Shown: positions 7,937 through 18,370, counted from the stretch's first letter. The stretch: DNA of 64,000 nucleotides from Citromicrobium bathyomarinum (GCF_021021475.1 NZ_JAINWL010000001.1:310001-374000), one strand, 5' to 3'. Notes: generated from the sequence alone by a model not told the origin. Program-made: numbers and translations.

Positions 7937-8914
7937 TCAGGCTTCGCCGCGGGCGACCTTTTCCTGCTGCTCTGCCTTGCTTTCCTGGGGCACGAAGCTG
8001 GTGCCGGTCACCCCCATCCAGATCAGGATCGGTGCGGCCATGTAGATCGAGCTGTAGGTCCCGATAAAGATCCCCAGCGTGATCGCGGCGACCATGCCGA
8101 ACAGGCTGGCAGGGCCGAACAGCAGCAGCGGGATCAGCGCGACGAGCAGCGTCAGCGAGGTCATGATGGTACGTGCCAGCGTCTCGTTGACCGACAGGTC
8201 GAGCAGTTCGGGCACGGGCATCTTGCGGAATTTCTTCAGGTTCTCGCGGATACGGTCGTACACCACGATGGTATCGTTCAGCGAATAGCCGATGATGGCG
8301 AGGATCGCGGCGATGATCTGCAGGCTGAATTCCAGCTGGGTGATCGCGAAGAAGCCCATGGTCAGCGACACGTCGTGGACCAGCGCGAACAGCGCGCCCA
8401 CCCCGAACTGCCATTCGAACCGGACCCAGATATAGATCGCGATCGCGGCCATCGCTGCCAGCAGCGCCCACAGCGCACGTTCGCGGAATTCGCCCGCGAC
8501 CTTGCCGGAAACGGTGTCGTTACCGTCGGTCCGAGCGTCGGGATATTGCTGGTCGATCGCGGCAATCACCTTGTTGCCGATCTCGGTCGCCGCGCCGGGC
8601 GTGTTCTCGACATCCTCGGGCAGCGGGACGCGGATCGAGACCTGGTTGGGCTGGCCGAATTCCTGCACCACCGGCTCGCCATAACCCAGATCGCCGACCA
8701 GATCGCGCAGCTGCGGGATCGGGGCCTCGTTCTGCTGCTGGAAGGTCAGGCGCACTTCCTGACCACCGGCGAAGTCGACCCCGTAGTTGAGGCCCATGGT
8801 GAACACCGCGACCCAGCTCAGGATCATCAGCACCACGCTGACGATGTAGAACGGCACGCGCCAGCGCAGGAACTTGATGTTGGTGTCGTCGGGAACGAGC
8901 TTGAGAAGTTTCAT
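7937..8914 (-). CDS. secF: Protein translocase subunit SecF
   Basis: Inner-membrane Sec accessory subunit of 325 residues that works with SecD and YajC to drive protein export with the proton gradient. It starts MKLLKLVPDDTNIKFLRWR and has a first membrane span, the family motif GLNYGVDFAGGQEVRLTF, a periplasmic domain and a C-terminal five-helix bundle containing GYSLNDTIVVYDRIREN. It lies 19 bases downstream of secD on the same strand, in the standard yajC-secD-secF order. Length is normal for the family. The C-terminus is a charged tail (KAEQQEKVARGEA). Confidence 0.97.
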   Translation of the reverse strand: MKLLKLVPDDTNIKFLRWRVPFYIVSVVLMILSWVAVFTMGLNYGVDFAGGQEVRLTFQQQNEAPIPQLRDLVGDLGYGEPVVQEFGQPNQVSIRVPLPEDVENTPGAATEIGNKVIAAIDQQYPDARTDGNDTVSGKVAGEFRERALWALLAAMAAIAIYIWVRFEWQFGVGALFALVHDVSLTMGFFAITQLEFSLQIIAAILAIIGYSLNDTIVVYDRIRENLKKFRKMPVPELLDLSVNETLARTIMTSLTLLVALIPLLLFGPASLFGMVAAITLGIFIGTYSSIYMAAPILIWMGVTGTSFVPQESKAEQQEKVARGEA

Positions 8915-8933
8915 GATGTTACTCGATGCCCCG

Positions 8934-10532
8934 TCAGATGTTGATTTCGCGCGGACGCTTGGCCTTGAGCCAGCCCGCGACCCACATGCGGGTCATGGTC
9001 ACGCCGGTGAATACGCTGGTGAACAGGCCGATGATCAGGACCACCGCGAAGCCGCGGATCGGGCCCGAACCGAACAGGAACAGCAGCACCCCGGCAATGA
9101 AGTTGGTGATGTTCGCATCGTAGATCGCACGGCTTGCCTCGCGGTAGCCGTTCTCCACCGCGGTCACCACGCGCCGCCCCCGCTTTCGCTCTTCACGGAT
9201 GCGTTCGTTGATCAGCACGTTGGCGTCCACCGCCGCGCCGATCGTCAGCACGAAACCGGCGATACCGGGCAGTGTCAGCGTGGTGTTGAGCGCGGCCATG
9301 ATGCCCAGGATCATGATCACGTTGATGACCAGCGCGCAGGTCGCATAGACCCCGAAGCGGCCATAGGTGGCGATCATCAGGGCGACGACCAGGATCGAGC
9401 CGATGCCCATCGCGAGCAGCCCGGCGCGGATCGAGTCGGCACCAAGATCGGGCCCGACGGTGCGTTCCTCGACGATCGAAAGATCGACCGGCAGCGCGCC
9501 CGAACGCAGGCTGATCGCGAGCGCGTTGGCGCTGTCGGCGGTGAACCCGCCCGAAATGCGCGCCGCGCCGCCACGAATAGGCTCGTTGATATTGGGCGCG
9601 GACAGCACTTCACCGTCGAGGATGATGGCAAAGGGCTTGCCCACATTCTGCGTTGTCAGCTGGGCGAAACGCTGGCCGCCCTGGCTGTCGAACTGGATGT
9701 TGACGATATTGCTGTTGTCCTGCGGGTCGACCCCGGCCTGCGCATTGACCAGGCTGTCGCCCTGAATACCGCCAAGCCGGCGAACCGCGAGGCTGGTGCC
9801 TTCGAAAGCGGACCCTTCCGCAAAGGGGAAGATCTCGCTGCCCGGAGGGGCGATACCCTCGGCAACGTCGCTCGGCAGGGCTTCCTGATCGACCAGCTTG
9901 AATTCGAGCTTTGCGGTCTGGCCGAGCAGTTCCTTGAGCTGTTCGGGGTCCTGCAGGCCCGGCACCTGCACCACGATGCGGGTGTCGCCCTGGCGCAGGA
10001 TGGTCGGCTCGCGCGTGCCCAGCTCGTCGATCCGCCGGCGGACCACGTCGGTCGCGCTGTCCATCGCCTGGGTCACCGCCTCGTCGAGGCCCTGTGCGGT
10101 CGGGGTGAGCACGATCCGGCTGGTGTCGACCACGCTCAGTTCCCACTGGCGGGTCAGCCCGGTGCCGTTCATCAGCGGGGTGAGGACTTCGCGCGCCCGG
10201 TCGATCTCGCTCGGATCGTCGAGCATGAAGGAGAGGCGCCCGCCCCGGGTCGAAACGTCGCCGATGCGGATCTGCGGGCTCGCATCGCGCATCGCGGTGC
10301 GAACCGATTCCTCCAGATTTTCGAGCCGCTGCGCCGCGACCTGCGCGGGCTGCGCTTCCAGCAGGATGTGGCTGCCACCGGCAAGGTCGAGCCCGAGATT
10401 GACCGTCGGATCGGGCAGGCTGCGCGGAAAAGGAATGTTGGCGATGGAGAAGAACGAAGGGATGGCGCACGCGGCCACCACCAGGGTCAACGCCCACAAC
10501 CAGATCTTACGCCAGCGCGGAAATTCGAGCAT
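8934..10532 (-). CDS. secD: Protein translocase subunit SecD
   Basis: Inner-membrane Sec accessory subunit of 532 residues. It begins MLEFPRWRKIWLWALTLVVAACAIPSFF (first span) and continues with NLGLDLAGGSHILLE, a large periplasmic P1 region, then the C-terminal membrane bundle with AVDANVLINERIREE, whose Asp-Asn pair is linked to proton conduction. The frame is open far upstream (to 10970) but that extension is Arg/Pro-rich and overlaps yajC. The start at 10532 gives the normal family N-terminus. It follows yajC by 20 bases and precedes secF by 19. Confidence 0.97.
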   Translation of the reverse strand: MLEFPRWRKIWLWALTLVVAACAIPSFFSIANIPFPRSLPDPTVNLGLDLAGGSHILLEAQPAQVAAQRLENLEESVRTAMRDASPQIRIGDVSTRGGRLSFMLDDPSEIDRAREVLTPLMNGTGLTRQWELSVVDTSRIVLTPTAQGLDEAVTQAMDSATDVVRRRIDELGTREPTILRQGDTRIVVQVPGLQDPEQLKELLGQTAKLEFKLVDQEALPSDVAEGIAPPGSEIFPFAEGSAFEGTSLAVRRLGGIQGDSLVNAQAGVDPQDNSNIVNIQFDSQGGQRFAQLTTQNVGKPFAIILDGEVLSAPNINEPIRGGAARISGGFTADSANALAISLRSGALPVDLSIVEERTVGPDLGADSIRAGLLAMGIGSILVVALMIATYGRFGVYATCALVINVIMILGIMAALNTTLTLPGIAGFVLTIGAAVDANVLINERIREERKRGRRVVTAVENGYREASRAIYDANITNFIAGVLLFLFGSGPIRGFAVVLIIGLFTSVFTGVTMTRMWVAGWLKAKRPREINI

Positions 10533-10552
10533 TGGTAGAAGCCTCTTCGCGC

Positions 10553-10867
10553 TCAGTCGTTGCTGGCTTTGGGCAGGATCACGTCGCCGATCGTGCTCTT
10601 CACGGCCTTGACCCGCACATCGCGTGCCAGTTCCAGCTCGACCTCGTCGTCGCGCACGGCGACGATCTTGCCGATCAGCCCGCCTGCGGTGACCACCCGG
10701 TCGCCCTTCTTGAGGCCGCCGATCTTTTCCTGGTGTTCCTTCTGCCGCTTCATCTGCGGGCGGATGATCAGGAACCAAAAGATGAGGATCATGCCCACGA
10801 AGGGCAGGAACTGGATCCAGGCCGGGGGCGCTGATGCGCTGGCCGCGGCGGTCATAAGGTCGAGCAT
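10553..10867 (-). CDS. yajC: Preprotein translocase subunit YajC
   Basis: Single-span inner-membrane protein of 104 residues that associates with SecD and SecF. A short N-terminus precedes the span PFVGMILIFWFLIIRPQ, followed by the conserved MKRQKEHQE and LKKGDRVVTAGGLIGKI segments of the family. It is the first gene of the yajC-secD-secF operon; the tRNA-Pro gene lies 243 bases away on the other strand. Confidence 0.96.
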   Translation of the reverse strand: MLDLMTAAASASAPPAWIQFLPFVGMILIFWFLIIRPQMKRQKEHQEKIGGLKKGDRVVTAGGLIGKIVAVRDDEVELELARDVRVKAVKSTIGDVILPKASND

Positions 10868-11109
10868 GAGGGTACGGGTGCCTGTTGAAATCCGGATGTC
10901 GAAATGGAGCGTCGATGCGGCGACCGCAAGCCGGGCGGAAAGAATCCGTCCCCTGCCGCGTCACCGCCACTCCAGACCCGCGCGCCTAGCAGCCTTGGCA
11001 GACAAGAGCAATCGGCGGCGCACAGCGGCTTTGACGCGCGATTGGCAAACAGTGGCAAACGGGCATTGCCAGCTGCGAATGTCGCGCCTATAGGCCCCCT
11101 TCCACTGCT

Positions 11110-11186
11110 CGGGAAGTAGCGCAGCCTGGTAGCGCATCACACTGGGGGTGTGGGGGTCGCAGGTTCGAATCCTGTCTTCCCGACCA
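11110..11186 (+). tRNA. tRNA-Pro (anticodon GGG)
   Basis: A 77-base cloverleaf. The acceptor stem CGGGAAG pairs with CTTCCCG and is followed by A and an encoded CCA end. The D arm is GCGC-AGCCTGGTA-GCGC. The anticodon stem TCACA/TGTGG encloses loop CTGGGGG, giving anticodon GGG. The T arm contains GGTTCGAATCC. The gene is isolated, with no second tRNA next to it and no integrase nearby. Confidence 0.96.
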
Positions 11187-11403
11187 GTGGAATTACCCTC
11201 TCAAAACACATCCCGCACAAACCCTTGCCATATCGGCTGCGGCCGGGTTTCCGTCGGGAGTCCCCTTTCAGAAGAGCGCTCTGGCAGGCCTGCACAGGCG
11301 GTGCAGACGCCCTCCCCTCACCCATTTTGCCCAGGCGGGACGGCGCCACATACCCCGGCTCCGCCAGCGCACCGCTCTTCAGCAGCGCGTGGCAGCCAGA
11401 CAT

Positions 11404-11443
11404 GCAAAGAGCGGCAGACCAAGGCAGGCCTGCCGCTCTTTGC
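11404..11443. terminator. Strong terminator hairpin after M16 gene
   Basis: GCAAAGAGCGGCAG and its exact complement CTGCCGCTCTTTGC form a perfect 14-pair stem with a 12-base loop. It lies 27 bases beyond the stop of the M16 peptidase gene. The AAAG/CTTT ends supply the T-tract within the stem, a common alphaproteobacterial form, so it can act in both directions. Confidence 0.7.
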
Positions 11444-11469
11444 TGTCTCGGGGTCGCGCCTGTCGGCGA

Positions 11470-14379
11470 TCAGTCCTCCAGCACTTCCGGATCGGTCGAG
11501 TCGCCGCTGCGGAAAGGCGGCAGCACGTCCTCGGGCTTGAGCACGGTGATCGGCAGGCCCAGCGGTTCGAGCTGCGGCTTGACGATATCGGCATCGCCCA
11601 CCACGACCCACACCCATTGCGATGGCGCGAGCGCGGCCTTCACATCGGCGCGTAGCTCGTCCAGCTCCACCGTCTTGTACTCCTCGCCCAGCGTCGCGTA
11701 ATAATCGTCGGGCCGTCCGCGACGCACGTTTTCCTGCATGCCCGCCAGCACGCCGCCAGCCGAACTGAACCAGCTGCTCATCGAACGCAGGCGGCTGTCG
11801 CGCACGAAATCCAGCTCTTCCTGGCTGATCGGGCGGGTGGTGACGAAATCGGTCACTTCCTTGCGCAGCTCGCCCACTGCAGGGCCGGCCTTGTCCTGCT
11901 GCACGCTGGTGGCGGCGACATAGGATGTCTCCTGCAGCTGATCGACGAAGCTGCCGCTCGCCCCATAGGCCCAGTGCTTGTCCTCGCGCAGGTTCATGTT
12001 GATCCGGCTGAGGAACCCGCTGCCCAGGACCTGGTCGGCGAGGTCCAGAGAGACGAGATCGTCGCTGGTCACGCCTTCGACCAGCTGGCCGCCCGCAATC
12101 GTGGTCTGGGCCGAATCCACCCGATCGATGAGGACGATCTGCGGCGGGGCCGGATCGGGCGCCGCGCGCGTGGGCATGGACGGCGCCGCACCGGCGACCT
12201 CCCAGGTACCGAATTCCTCTTCCAGTCCGGGCTGGAGCTTCGCCAGCGGTAGATCGCTGACCACGAAGATCCGGGCGCCTTCGGGCCGGACCCATTCGTC
12301 ATGCGACGCGTCGAGCTGCGCGGGCGTGATGCTGGCGAGCACCGCGGGATCGCCCATGCCTTGATGGATCGCATAGGGCGAATTGGCATCGATCAGCCGC
12401 GGCAGGACCTCCTGCACCAGAGCGTCGGGCAGGATCCGGCTGTTGTCATAGCGGGTCAGATAATCGCGGCGCAGCCGGTCGATCTCTTCCTGCGGGAAGG
12501 TCGGCTCCTTCACCACGCTGCCCATCAGATCCAGCGCGGATGCGAGGTTGATCGACGGAGTCAGGACATAGACCGAGCTTTCATCGACCGTGGCCCCGCC
12601 GCCGAGCGAGAGGCCCAGCCGTTCCTTTTCGGCTTCGATCGAGGCGGAATCGCGACCGGGAATGCCCTGATCAAGCGTCGCCATCATCATCCCGAACAGC
12701 CCGTCCTCGCTGGGCGCGTCCACCGCGGTGCCGACCGGAAAATTGAGCGAGATCTGCGTGAAGGGCACGGTGTCCTTCTGCGCGTAGATCACCTCGATCC
12801 CGTTCGACAGCGTCGTGCGGGTCACTTCGGGGAAGCGTGTTCCGCTCGGCTCACCCAGCGGCGGCATCGGCATGCGCTGCTTGCGCACGACCCCAGTCGC
12901 CTCAGTGCTCGCCTCTGCGGACGGCGTCTGTGCCGACGGCGTTTCCGGCCGCGTCGCGGCGTCCTCTTCCACGATCCGCGCGCCTGGCACCACGGTCAGC
13001 GCGTAGACCGGGCGGGTCAGCCATTTGCGCGCGATGTCGAACGCATCCTGCGGGGTCTGGCGGGCGTAGAAGTCGATATCGCGGCGGTAGGCGTCGGTAT
13101 CGCCGATCAGCACCTTGCCGTTGGCCAGCGCCTGACCGCGTCCGGCGAGCGATTCCTGCCCCATCGCATAGCCGACGACGAACCGCGTCACCCACCGGGT
13201 CACTTCGTCCTCGGTCGGCTTGCGCGACAGGAACTGTGCGATCGTCTCGTCCAGCGCCTTGCCTGCGAACTCGGGATCGACCCCCTCGGCCACCTGTCCA
13301 CGGATGGTGAAGGTACCGCCCCGGGCGAGGGTCGAATTCTCGGTCCCGATGCCGTCGAACAGCTTGCGGTCGCGCACCAGCACCCGGTCGAGCAGCGCAT
13401 TGTCGATCTGCCCCAGCACGCCCGCCACGACATCGAGGCCGAGGGCATCGGTATTGTCGTACCCCGGCACGGCCCACGTGCGCACGATGGTGGGCTGGGT
13501 GACGGGTGCGGTCACCGTCTCGTCGATCCGTTCGGGAAGGGTCGGCACGGGCGCGACGATTTCCGGATTTTCCGGCCCGCGCGGGATCGCGCCGAAATAC
13601 TTCGTCACCACCCGGCGCGCCTCATCCTCGCCGATATCGCCGGCGAGCACGAGGATCGCGTTGTTGGGGCCGTAATGGCTTCGGAACCAGCCCCTCATAT
13701 CGTCGAGATTGGCCGCATCGAGATCGGCCATCGATCCGATGACGCTGTGCCCATAGGGGTGGTCTGCGGGATAGAGCGTCGCGGTCATCCGGTCGCTGAT
13801 CACCGACTAGGGGTTGTCCTCCCCCTGCCGCTTCTCGTTCTGGACGACGCCGCGCTGTTCATCCAGCACCTCCTGCGTCACCGCGCCGAGCAGGTAGCCC
13901 ATCCGGTCCGATTCCATGAACAGCGCGCGCTCCAGCGCGGAGGCCGGGACGGTCTCGTAATAGTTCGTCCGGTCGTTACTGGTCGTGCCGTTGATCCCGG
14001 TCGCGCCTGCTTCTTCCAGCGGCTTGAAGAAGTCGCCCGGCACATTCTCGCTGCCGTTGAACATCAGGTGTTCGAACAGGTGGGCGAAGCCACTGCGGCC
14101 CTCGGGCTCGTTCCTCGATCCGACATCGTACCATACGCCGATCGAAACCTCGGGTGTGGTCCGGTCGGTGTGGACGATCACGGTCAGGCCGTTGTCGAGC
14201 GTGAACTCGGCATAGGGGATGTCGATCTGCGAAACGAAGGTTTCGAGCGGGGTCGTCGCCTCGACGGCATCCGCCGCTTGCGCAGCGGTGTCCTGCGCGG
14301 CTTCCTGTGCCTGGACCGCAACCGGGACGGGAAGCAGCGACAATGCGCAGCCGGCAAGGAAAAGGGCTTTGAGGTTCAT
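11470..14379 (-). pseudogene. M16 zinc metallopeptidase interrupted by in-frame TAG
   Basis: Secreted insulinase/pitrilysin-type (M16) peptidase of about 969 codons, twice the basic M16 unit as usual for this group. A signal peptide (MNLKALFLAGCALSLLPVPVAVQAQ) precedes the inverted zinc motif HLFEH at 100-104 and further conserved segments (TSNDRTNYYETVP, ALFMESDRM). Codon 191 is TAG (13807-13809). The frame then continues unbroken with typical M16 sequence (TATLYPADHPYGHSVIGSM) to 11470. Homologues usually read NPYG or QPYG here, so TAG replaces an expected Tyr codon. The first 190 residues hold the zinc site but would be inactive alone. The downstream part could restart at GTG 13803 but lacks a signal peptide. 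It lies 68 bases after the disrupted TonB receptor and probably shared its transcript. Confidence 0.85.
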
Positions 14380-14447
14380 GGTGTGGCTCCGGGGGAATGC
14401 GCGCAGGTGCGGGCCGGCACGCGATCGTGCCAGCCCGCAGCCACGGA

Positions 14448-17400
14448 TCAGAAGGACTTGGTGAGCGTCAGATAGAAGTTCGTCAGCCGCGGATCGGCGT
14501 TGCGGCTGTAGAAGATCGGAGAGGCCAGCGTGTCGATCGGCGGCTTGCTGCCGAACACGTTGTTGATCCCGGCGCGAACCTTGAGCCCGCGATCGAAATC
14601 GTAGGTTGCCGCGATATCGTGATAGAATACGCTATCCACCTTGGCCGAGCCCTGGGTTGCGACGACGGACCGGTCCAGTTGGAGGTAGTAGCTGTCGACA
14701 TAGCGGCCCTGCCACGCGATCGAGAGCGGCCCCTTGCTCCAGCGGGATGCTGCCATTGCCGCGCCAGCGCAGCGCGCCGTTTTCGCCATAGCCCTGCCCG
14801 TAACTCACCGTGTTCACACCGGCGTAGTCTTCCTCGGGCTGGCCGGGATAGGTCTCGACAGACAATTCGCGCACCCAGGTCGCCGAAGCGGAGAAATCGA
14901 TCGTCCCGCCGAACAGTTCGTCGCTGTAGTCGAGCGCGAAATCGACCGCTTCCGCCGTCGACCCGACGAGGTTGGCCAGCGAGATATCGATCGAGGTGAT
15001 CGGGCCGACGTCGTAGCCGTCCGACGCGGGGCCGCGCTCCACCCTGTCCGGATAGCGTTCGAGGAATATCTCCAGCGCCTCCTGCGTGGCGTCGTCATAC
15101 GCATAGAGCAGGTTCGGCGTGAAGTAGTTGTCTTCCTTGCGGATCTGGGTCCAGTCGGCGGAGAACCGCAGGCCGGGCAGGAAGCGCGGCGTCAGGATCA
15201 CGCCGATGGTCCAGGTCTCGGAGCTTTCCGGCTTCACGTCGGGGTTGCCGCCGTAATACCCCTGAATCTCATACCCGAACGCGGTCGGCATCCCGATCGG
15301 CTCCCCACCGCGCAGCGGATCGCGGGCCTCTACGCCCAGAATGCCCTGAAGCTTGGTCAGCTGGTCGAGCGTGGGCGGCAGGTAGCCGGTGGTGTAGGAG
15401 CCGCGGAAGGTCACGTCTTCGATCGGCGACCAGCGCACGCTGACCGACGGGTCGGTATGGCTGTTCTCGGTCGTCGCCAAGCCGAGATCCGCACCCTGCG
15501 GCGGGCAATCCTGATAAATGTCGTCGCTGGGCAGCGCGCCGAACCCGAACTGGCAGATGATATTGGCCAGCGCGCCTTCGCCCTTGTACTGCTCGTGCCG
15601 GGCGGCGATCCGCAGTTCGAGCGAGCGGATCAGCGGAACCGCGTTGTCGACCCCCACGATCGGGAAGGCGATCTCCGCAAACCCGGCGAGGATCGTCTGC
15701 TTGCGCTCGGGCGTGTAGGTCACGCTCGAAAACTCGCTATTGATCGCGGAGATCACGCTGCCGGCCACCTCGACCGAACGCTCGACATTGAGCGTCATAC
15801 GCGGCTGCCCGCCGGGCAAATCGATCGGCACCGGCCCCGCCAGCCGCAGCGACTGGGTCGCGATGGTGGTGGTGGCGGGGGTGGTGATCGAGCCGAAATC
15901 GCTGTCGATATAGGTCAAGTCGAGCGGATCGAGCCGCAGGTCGCGCAGCACGTCCTGCGATCCCGACCCCAGCAGAAGGGTAAGGCCGGGGGTGTAGTTG
16001 GAAGGCGACTTGTCTGCGGTGTAACGGTTCTTGGCCCAGGAAAAGTCGGCCACCGCCTGCCAGTCATACGGCAGTTTGACGATCGCGCCGGCGACCCCGC
16101 GCAGCTGGTCGTTCCGGCTCGATACGTCGGCCTCGGCATTGCCCTGCGGCAGTGCGACGCTGATGTCCTGTGCGAAGGGATTGTTCGGCGCATCGGCAAG
16201 CAGCGTCACGCTCGACGGAGCGCGCGTGACCGTGGTGCGCGAAATCGCCCGCGAGGCCGCGCCCTCCACATAGACGCTCAGCCAGTCGTTGAACTCGCGC
16301 CGCACGGCGAGCGTGCCGGCGAGATTTTCCGCACCGTAGAGCAGCGGCGCGAGCTTGCCTTCGCCAACGGCGCTGATCGGCTGGTCGAAATTGTAACTGC
16401 CGATCGTCGCGATCAGCGGATCGACCCCGTCCAGCGCCACCCCGCGATAGCCGTCGGGCACATAGGCGATCGGGCTGTCGAACAGCGTGCCGCCATATTC
16501 AGGGTCGAGCTGGAGCGGGCTGCCGTCGATGGTCTGGATATTAGGGGTCGCGCCGGAAGGCGGAAACGCACCGTAGAAGAACGTGGGATCGTTTTCGAGA
16601 ATGCGCTGGCGCCCGCGCTCGAACAGTTCCGAACGATCGCCGTAGAGCAGCGGGGCCTGCTTGCGCCAGCTGCCGGTGAACGAAATGTTGGTCCGCCCAC
16701 CCTCGATCGTGGTCGCGCCGGTGAAGTCGATCCGGAAGTCGGGCTGCGCGAAATCATAGGTGTCGGAGTAGTTGGCGCTGATCTCCGCACCCTGATAGTC
16801 GCGGCGCAGGATGATGTTGATCACGCCGCCGCTCGCGCCGCTGCCGTAAAGGCCCGAGGCGGAGGAGGCGAGCACCTCGATCCGTTCGACCGCGGCCAGC
16901 GGGATGCCGGTGATTTGCGGCTGGTTGATCTGCCCCTGCCCCAGATTGATCCCCGGCTGCCTGCGCCCGTCGACCAGGATCAGCGTATCGCGCGAACCGA
17001 GACCGCGCAGGTTGATATTGCTGAGGCCGCGCTGGGTGTAATTGGTCCGCCCGCTCATATCGCTGGTCGAAGGGGCGGAATTCACGTTCAGCTGGTTGCG
17101 CAGGAATGTGTCGAGATCCGGCGCGCCGGACTCCTGAATGTCCTTCTGGGTGAGGACGATGAACGGCTGACTGTCGTCCTCGCTACGTTCGATGCCGGTG
17201 TTGAGCGACCAGTTGCGCTTTCCGGTGACGAGGATTTCGGGGGTGGCGTTTCCCCGCGCCTCCTGCCGGACGATCGCGATCGCGCCGCTCTCGTGGAAGG
17301 CAACGCCGAAGCCCGTCCCGTCGAGAATCCTCATCAGCGCCTCTTCCGGCGTGAACACCCCGGAGACACCCTGGCTGCGAACCTCTGCAATATCCGCCTC

Positions 17401-17589
17401 GCGATAGACCAGTTCGCGGCGCGACTGACGCGTCCAGCGGTCGAGCGCGCTCTTGAGCGTGCCTGCCGGAATGGCGAATTGCTGCTTGGTGGAGGCAACC
17501 TCTTCCTGCGCAACGGCTGCCGTCGGCATGGCCATGAGACCGCCTGCAACCCCGGCCAACAGCAGTGAGACGGATTTCGAAAATGACAT
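14448..17589 (-). pseudogene. STN-type TonB-dependent receptor, frameshifted near C-terminus
   Basis: Outer-membrane receptor of the FecA signalling type, about 1046 codons. A signal peptide (MSFSKSVSLLLAGVAGGLMA) is followed by an STN signalling domain (FAIPAGTLKSALDRWTRQS, VSGVFTPEEALMRILDGTG), the plug (PEILVTGKR onward; GSGASGGVINIILR) and a long barrel. The frame runs well to GENGALRWRGNGSI, then reads nonsense to 14632. The rest of the barrel (WSKGPLSIAWQGRYVDSYYL, AGINNVFGSKPP, terminal FYLTLTKSF) is in another frame, from about 14744 to 14448. Removing one C from the CCC run at 14744-14746 restores a single frame reading GSIRWSKGPL. A barrel without its C-terminal Phe strand normally fails to assemble. 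Divergent fecI/fecR genes lie upstream. Confidence 0.88.
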
Positions 17590-17664
17590 AAGTAACCCCC
17601 CGGTTCTTTTCGCCGGCACGCGCTTTGGGCCGGCCTCGAACACTGGGACAAGCGAGCGTCATCG

Positions 17665-17738
17665 ATCCGTAACGCCGATCTCAAAAAAATGTCACCGCCG
17701 TGAAATTTTCAAGCCGGGTGCAAAAAGATGTTACGGAT
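17665..17738. promoter_or_regulatory. Mirrored ATCCGTAAC elements, candidate divergent FecI promoters
   Basis: ATCCGTAAC occurs at 17665-17673 on the plus strand, reading toward fecI. It occurs again, exactly, on the minus strand at 17738-17730, reading toward the TonB receptor. The two copies face each other 56 bases apart in the 208-base divergent intergenic region. GTAAC-like -35 elements are typical of ECF sigma promoters, so the pair may be FecI-dependent promoters for both transcripts. Possible -10 regions (TGTCA on plus, CTTGA on minus) fall 16-17 bases on but are weakly alike. Confidence 0.45.
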
Positions 17739-17797
17739 TTGCCGCGTTCGATTGTCGTGGCATTCGTGACCGCAAAGGAAATGGCGTCGGCAGGGCA

Positions 17798-18370
17798 ATG
17801 GTGGACGACACCCAGCTTCAGATATGGTTCTGTGAGGAGGTTCTTCCCCTCGAACCCTCGCTGACGCGCTATTTGCGCAAGAACTGGCGGACCGAGGAAG
17901 ACGTGACCGATCTGCGACAAGACGTATACGAGGCCGCCCTGAACGGCGCGCGTCGCGGCTTGCCCGATCGCACGCAGGGCTATCTGTTCACGATCGCGCG
18001 CAATATTCTGATCAACCGGGCCAAGCGCGACCGGATCGTCTCCTTCGAACAGGTGGCCGATCTGGAAAGCGCGGCGAACGCGCACATCGATATTGAAGGT
18101 TCGGAGCGTCATCTTGCCGCGCGCGATGCCTTGCGCCGGGCCCAGGCGGGCATGGAAGGCCTGCCCCCGCGTTGCCGCGAAGTGGTCCGCCTGCGCAAGG
18201 TGGAAGGGATGTCGCGGATCGAAGCGGCCGAGGCGATGGGCGTCGGGCTCGACACGATCGACCGGCAATTGCGGCTCGGCATTCGTGCCATGGCCGATGC
18301 CATGCTCGGCGGATCGGGGCGGATCCAGCGCGAAGAGCCACAGCGTGCGCGGCGGAGCAAATTGCAATGA
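17798..18370 (+). CDS. FecI-type ECF sigma factor
   Basis: RNA polymerase sigma factor of 190 residues with only regions 2 and 4. Region 2 includes LTRYLRKNWRTEEDVTDLRQDVYEAAL and GYLFTIARNILINRAKRDR. Region 4 includes LPPRCREVVRLRKVEGMSRIEAAEAMGVGLDTIDRQL. It would direct transcription of the neighbouring TonB receptor in response to a surface signal relayed by FecR. The start at ATG 17798 gives the family length; the open frame further upstream overlaps the receptor. The stop overlaps the fecR start (ATGA), so the two are translationally coupled. Paired fecI/fecR genes beside an STN receptor are the classic iron-starvation layout, though the ligand here is unknown. Confidence 0.92.
   Translation: MVDDTQLQIWFCEEVLPLEPSLTRYLRKNWRTEEDVTDLRQDVYEAALNGARRGLPDRTQGYLFTIARNILINRAKRDRIVSFEQVADLESAANAHIDIEGSERHLAARDALRRAQAGMEGLPPRCREVVRLRKVEGMSRIEAAEAMGVGLDTIDRQLRLGIRAMADAMLGGSGRIQREEPQRARRSKLQ

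Noticed and set aside
8874-10538. Long plus-strand frame over secD and secF
   Set aside because: Antisense of two certain sec genes; His/Arg/Asp-rich composition without motifs.
11110-11186. tRNA-Pro gene as an integration site for a mobile element
   Set aside because: No integrase, no repeated tRNA 3' end and no change in gene character were seen downstream.
13807-13809. TAG as a pyrrolysine or programmed recoding site
   Set aside because: Pyrrolysine is not expected in this lineage, and no pyl gene or recoding hairpin was seen. A simple mutation or sequence error from a Tyr codon is more economical.
14734-17568. A 944-codon plus-strand open frame opposite the TonB receptor
   Set aside because: It is the antisense of a real receptor with signal peptide and plug motifs. 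Its translation is rich in Arg, Val, Asp and Gln with no domain, as expected of a shadow in GC-rich DNA.
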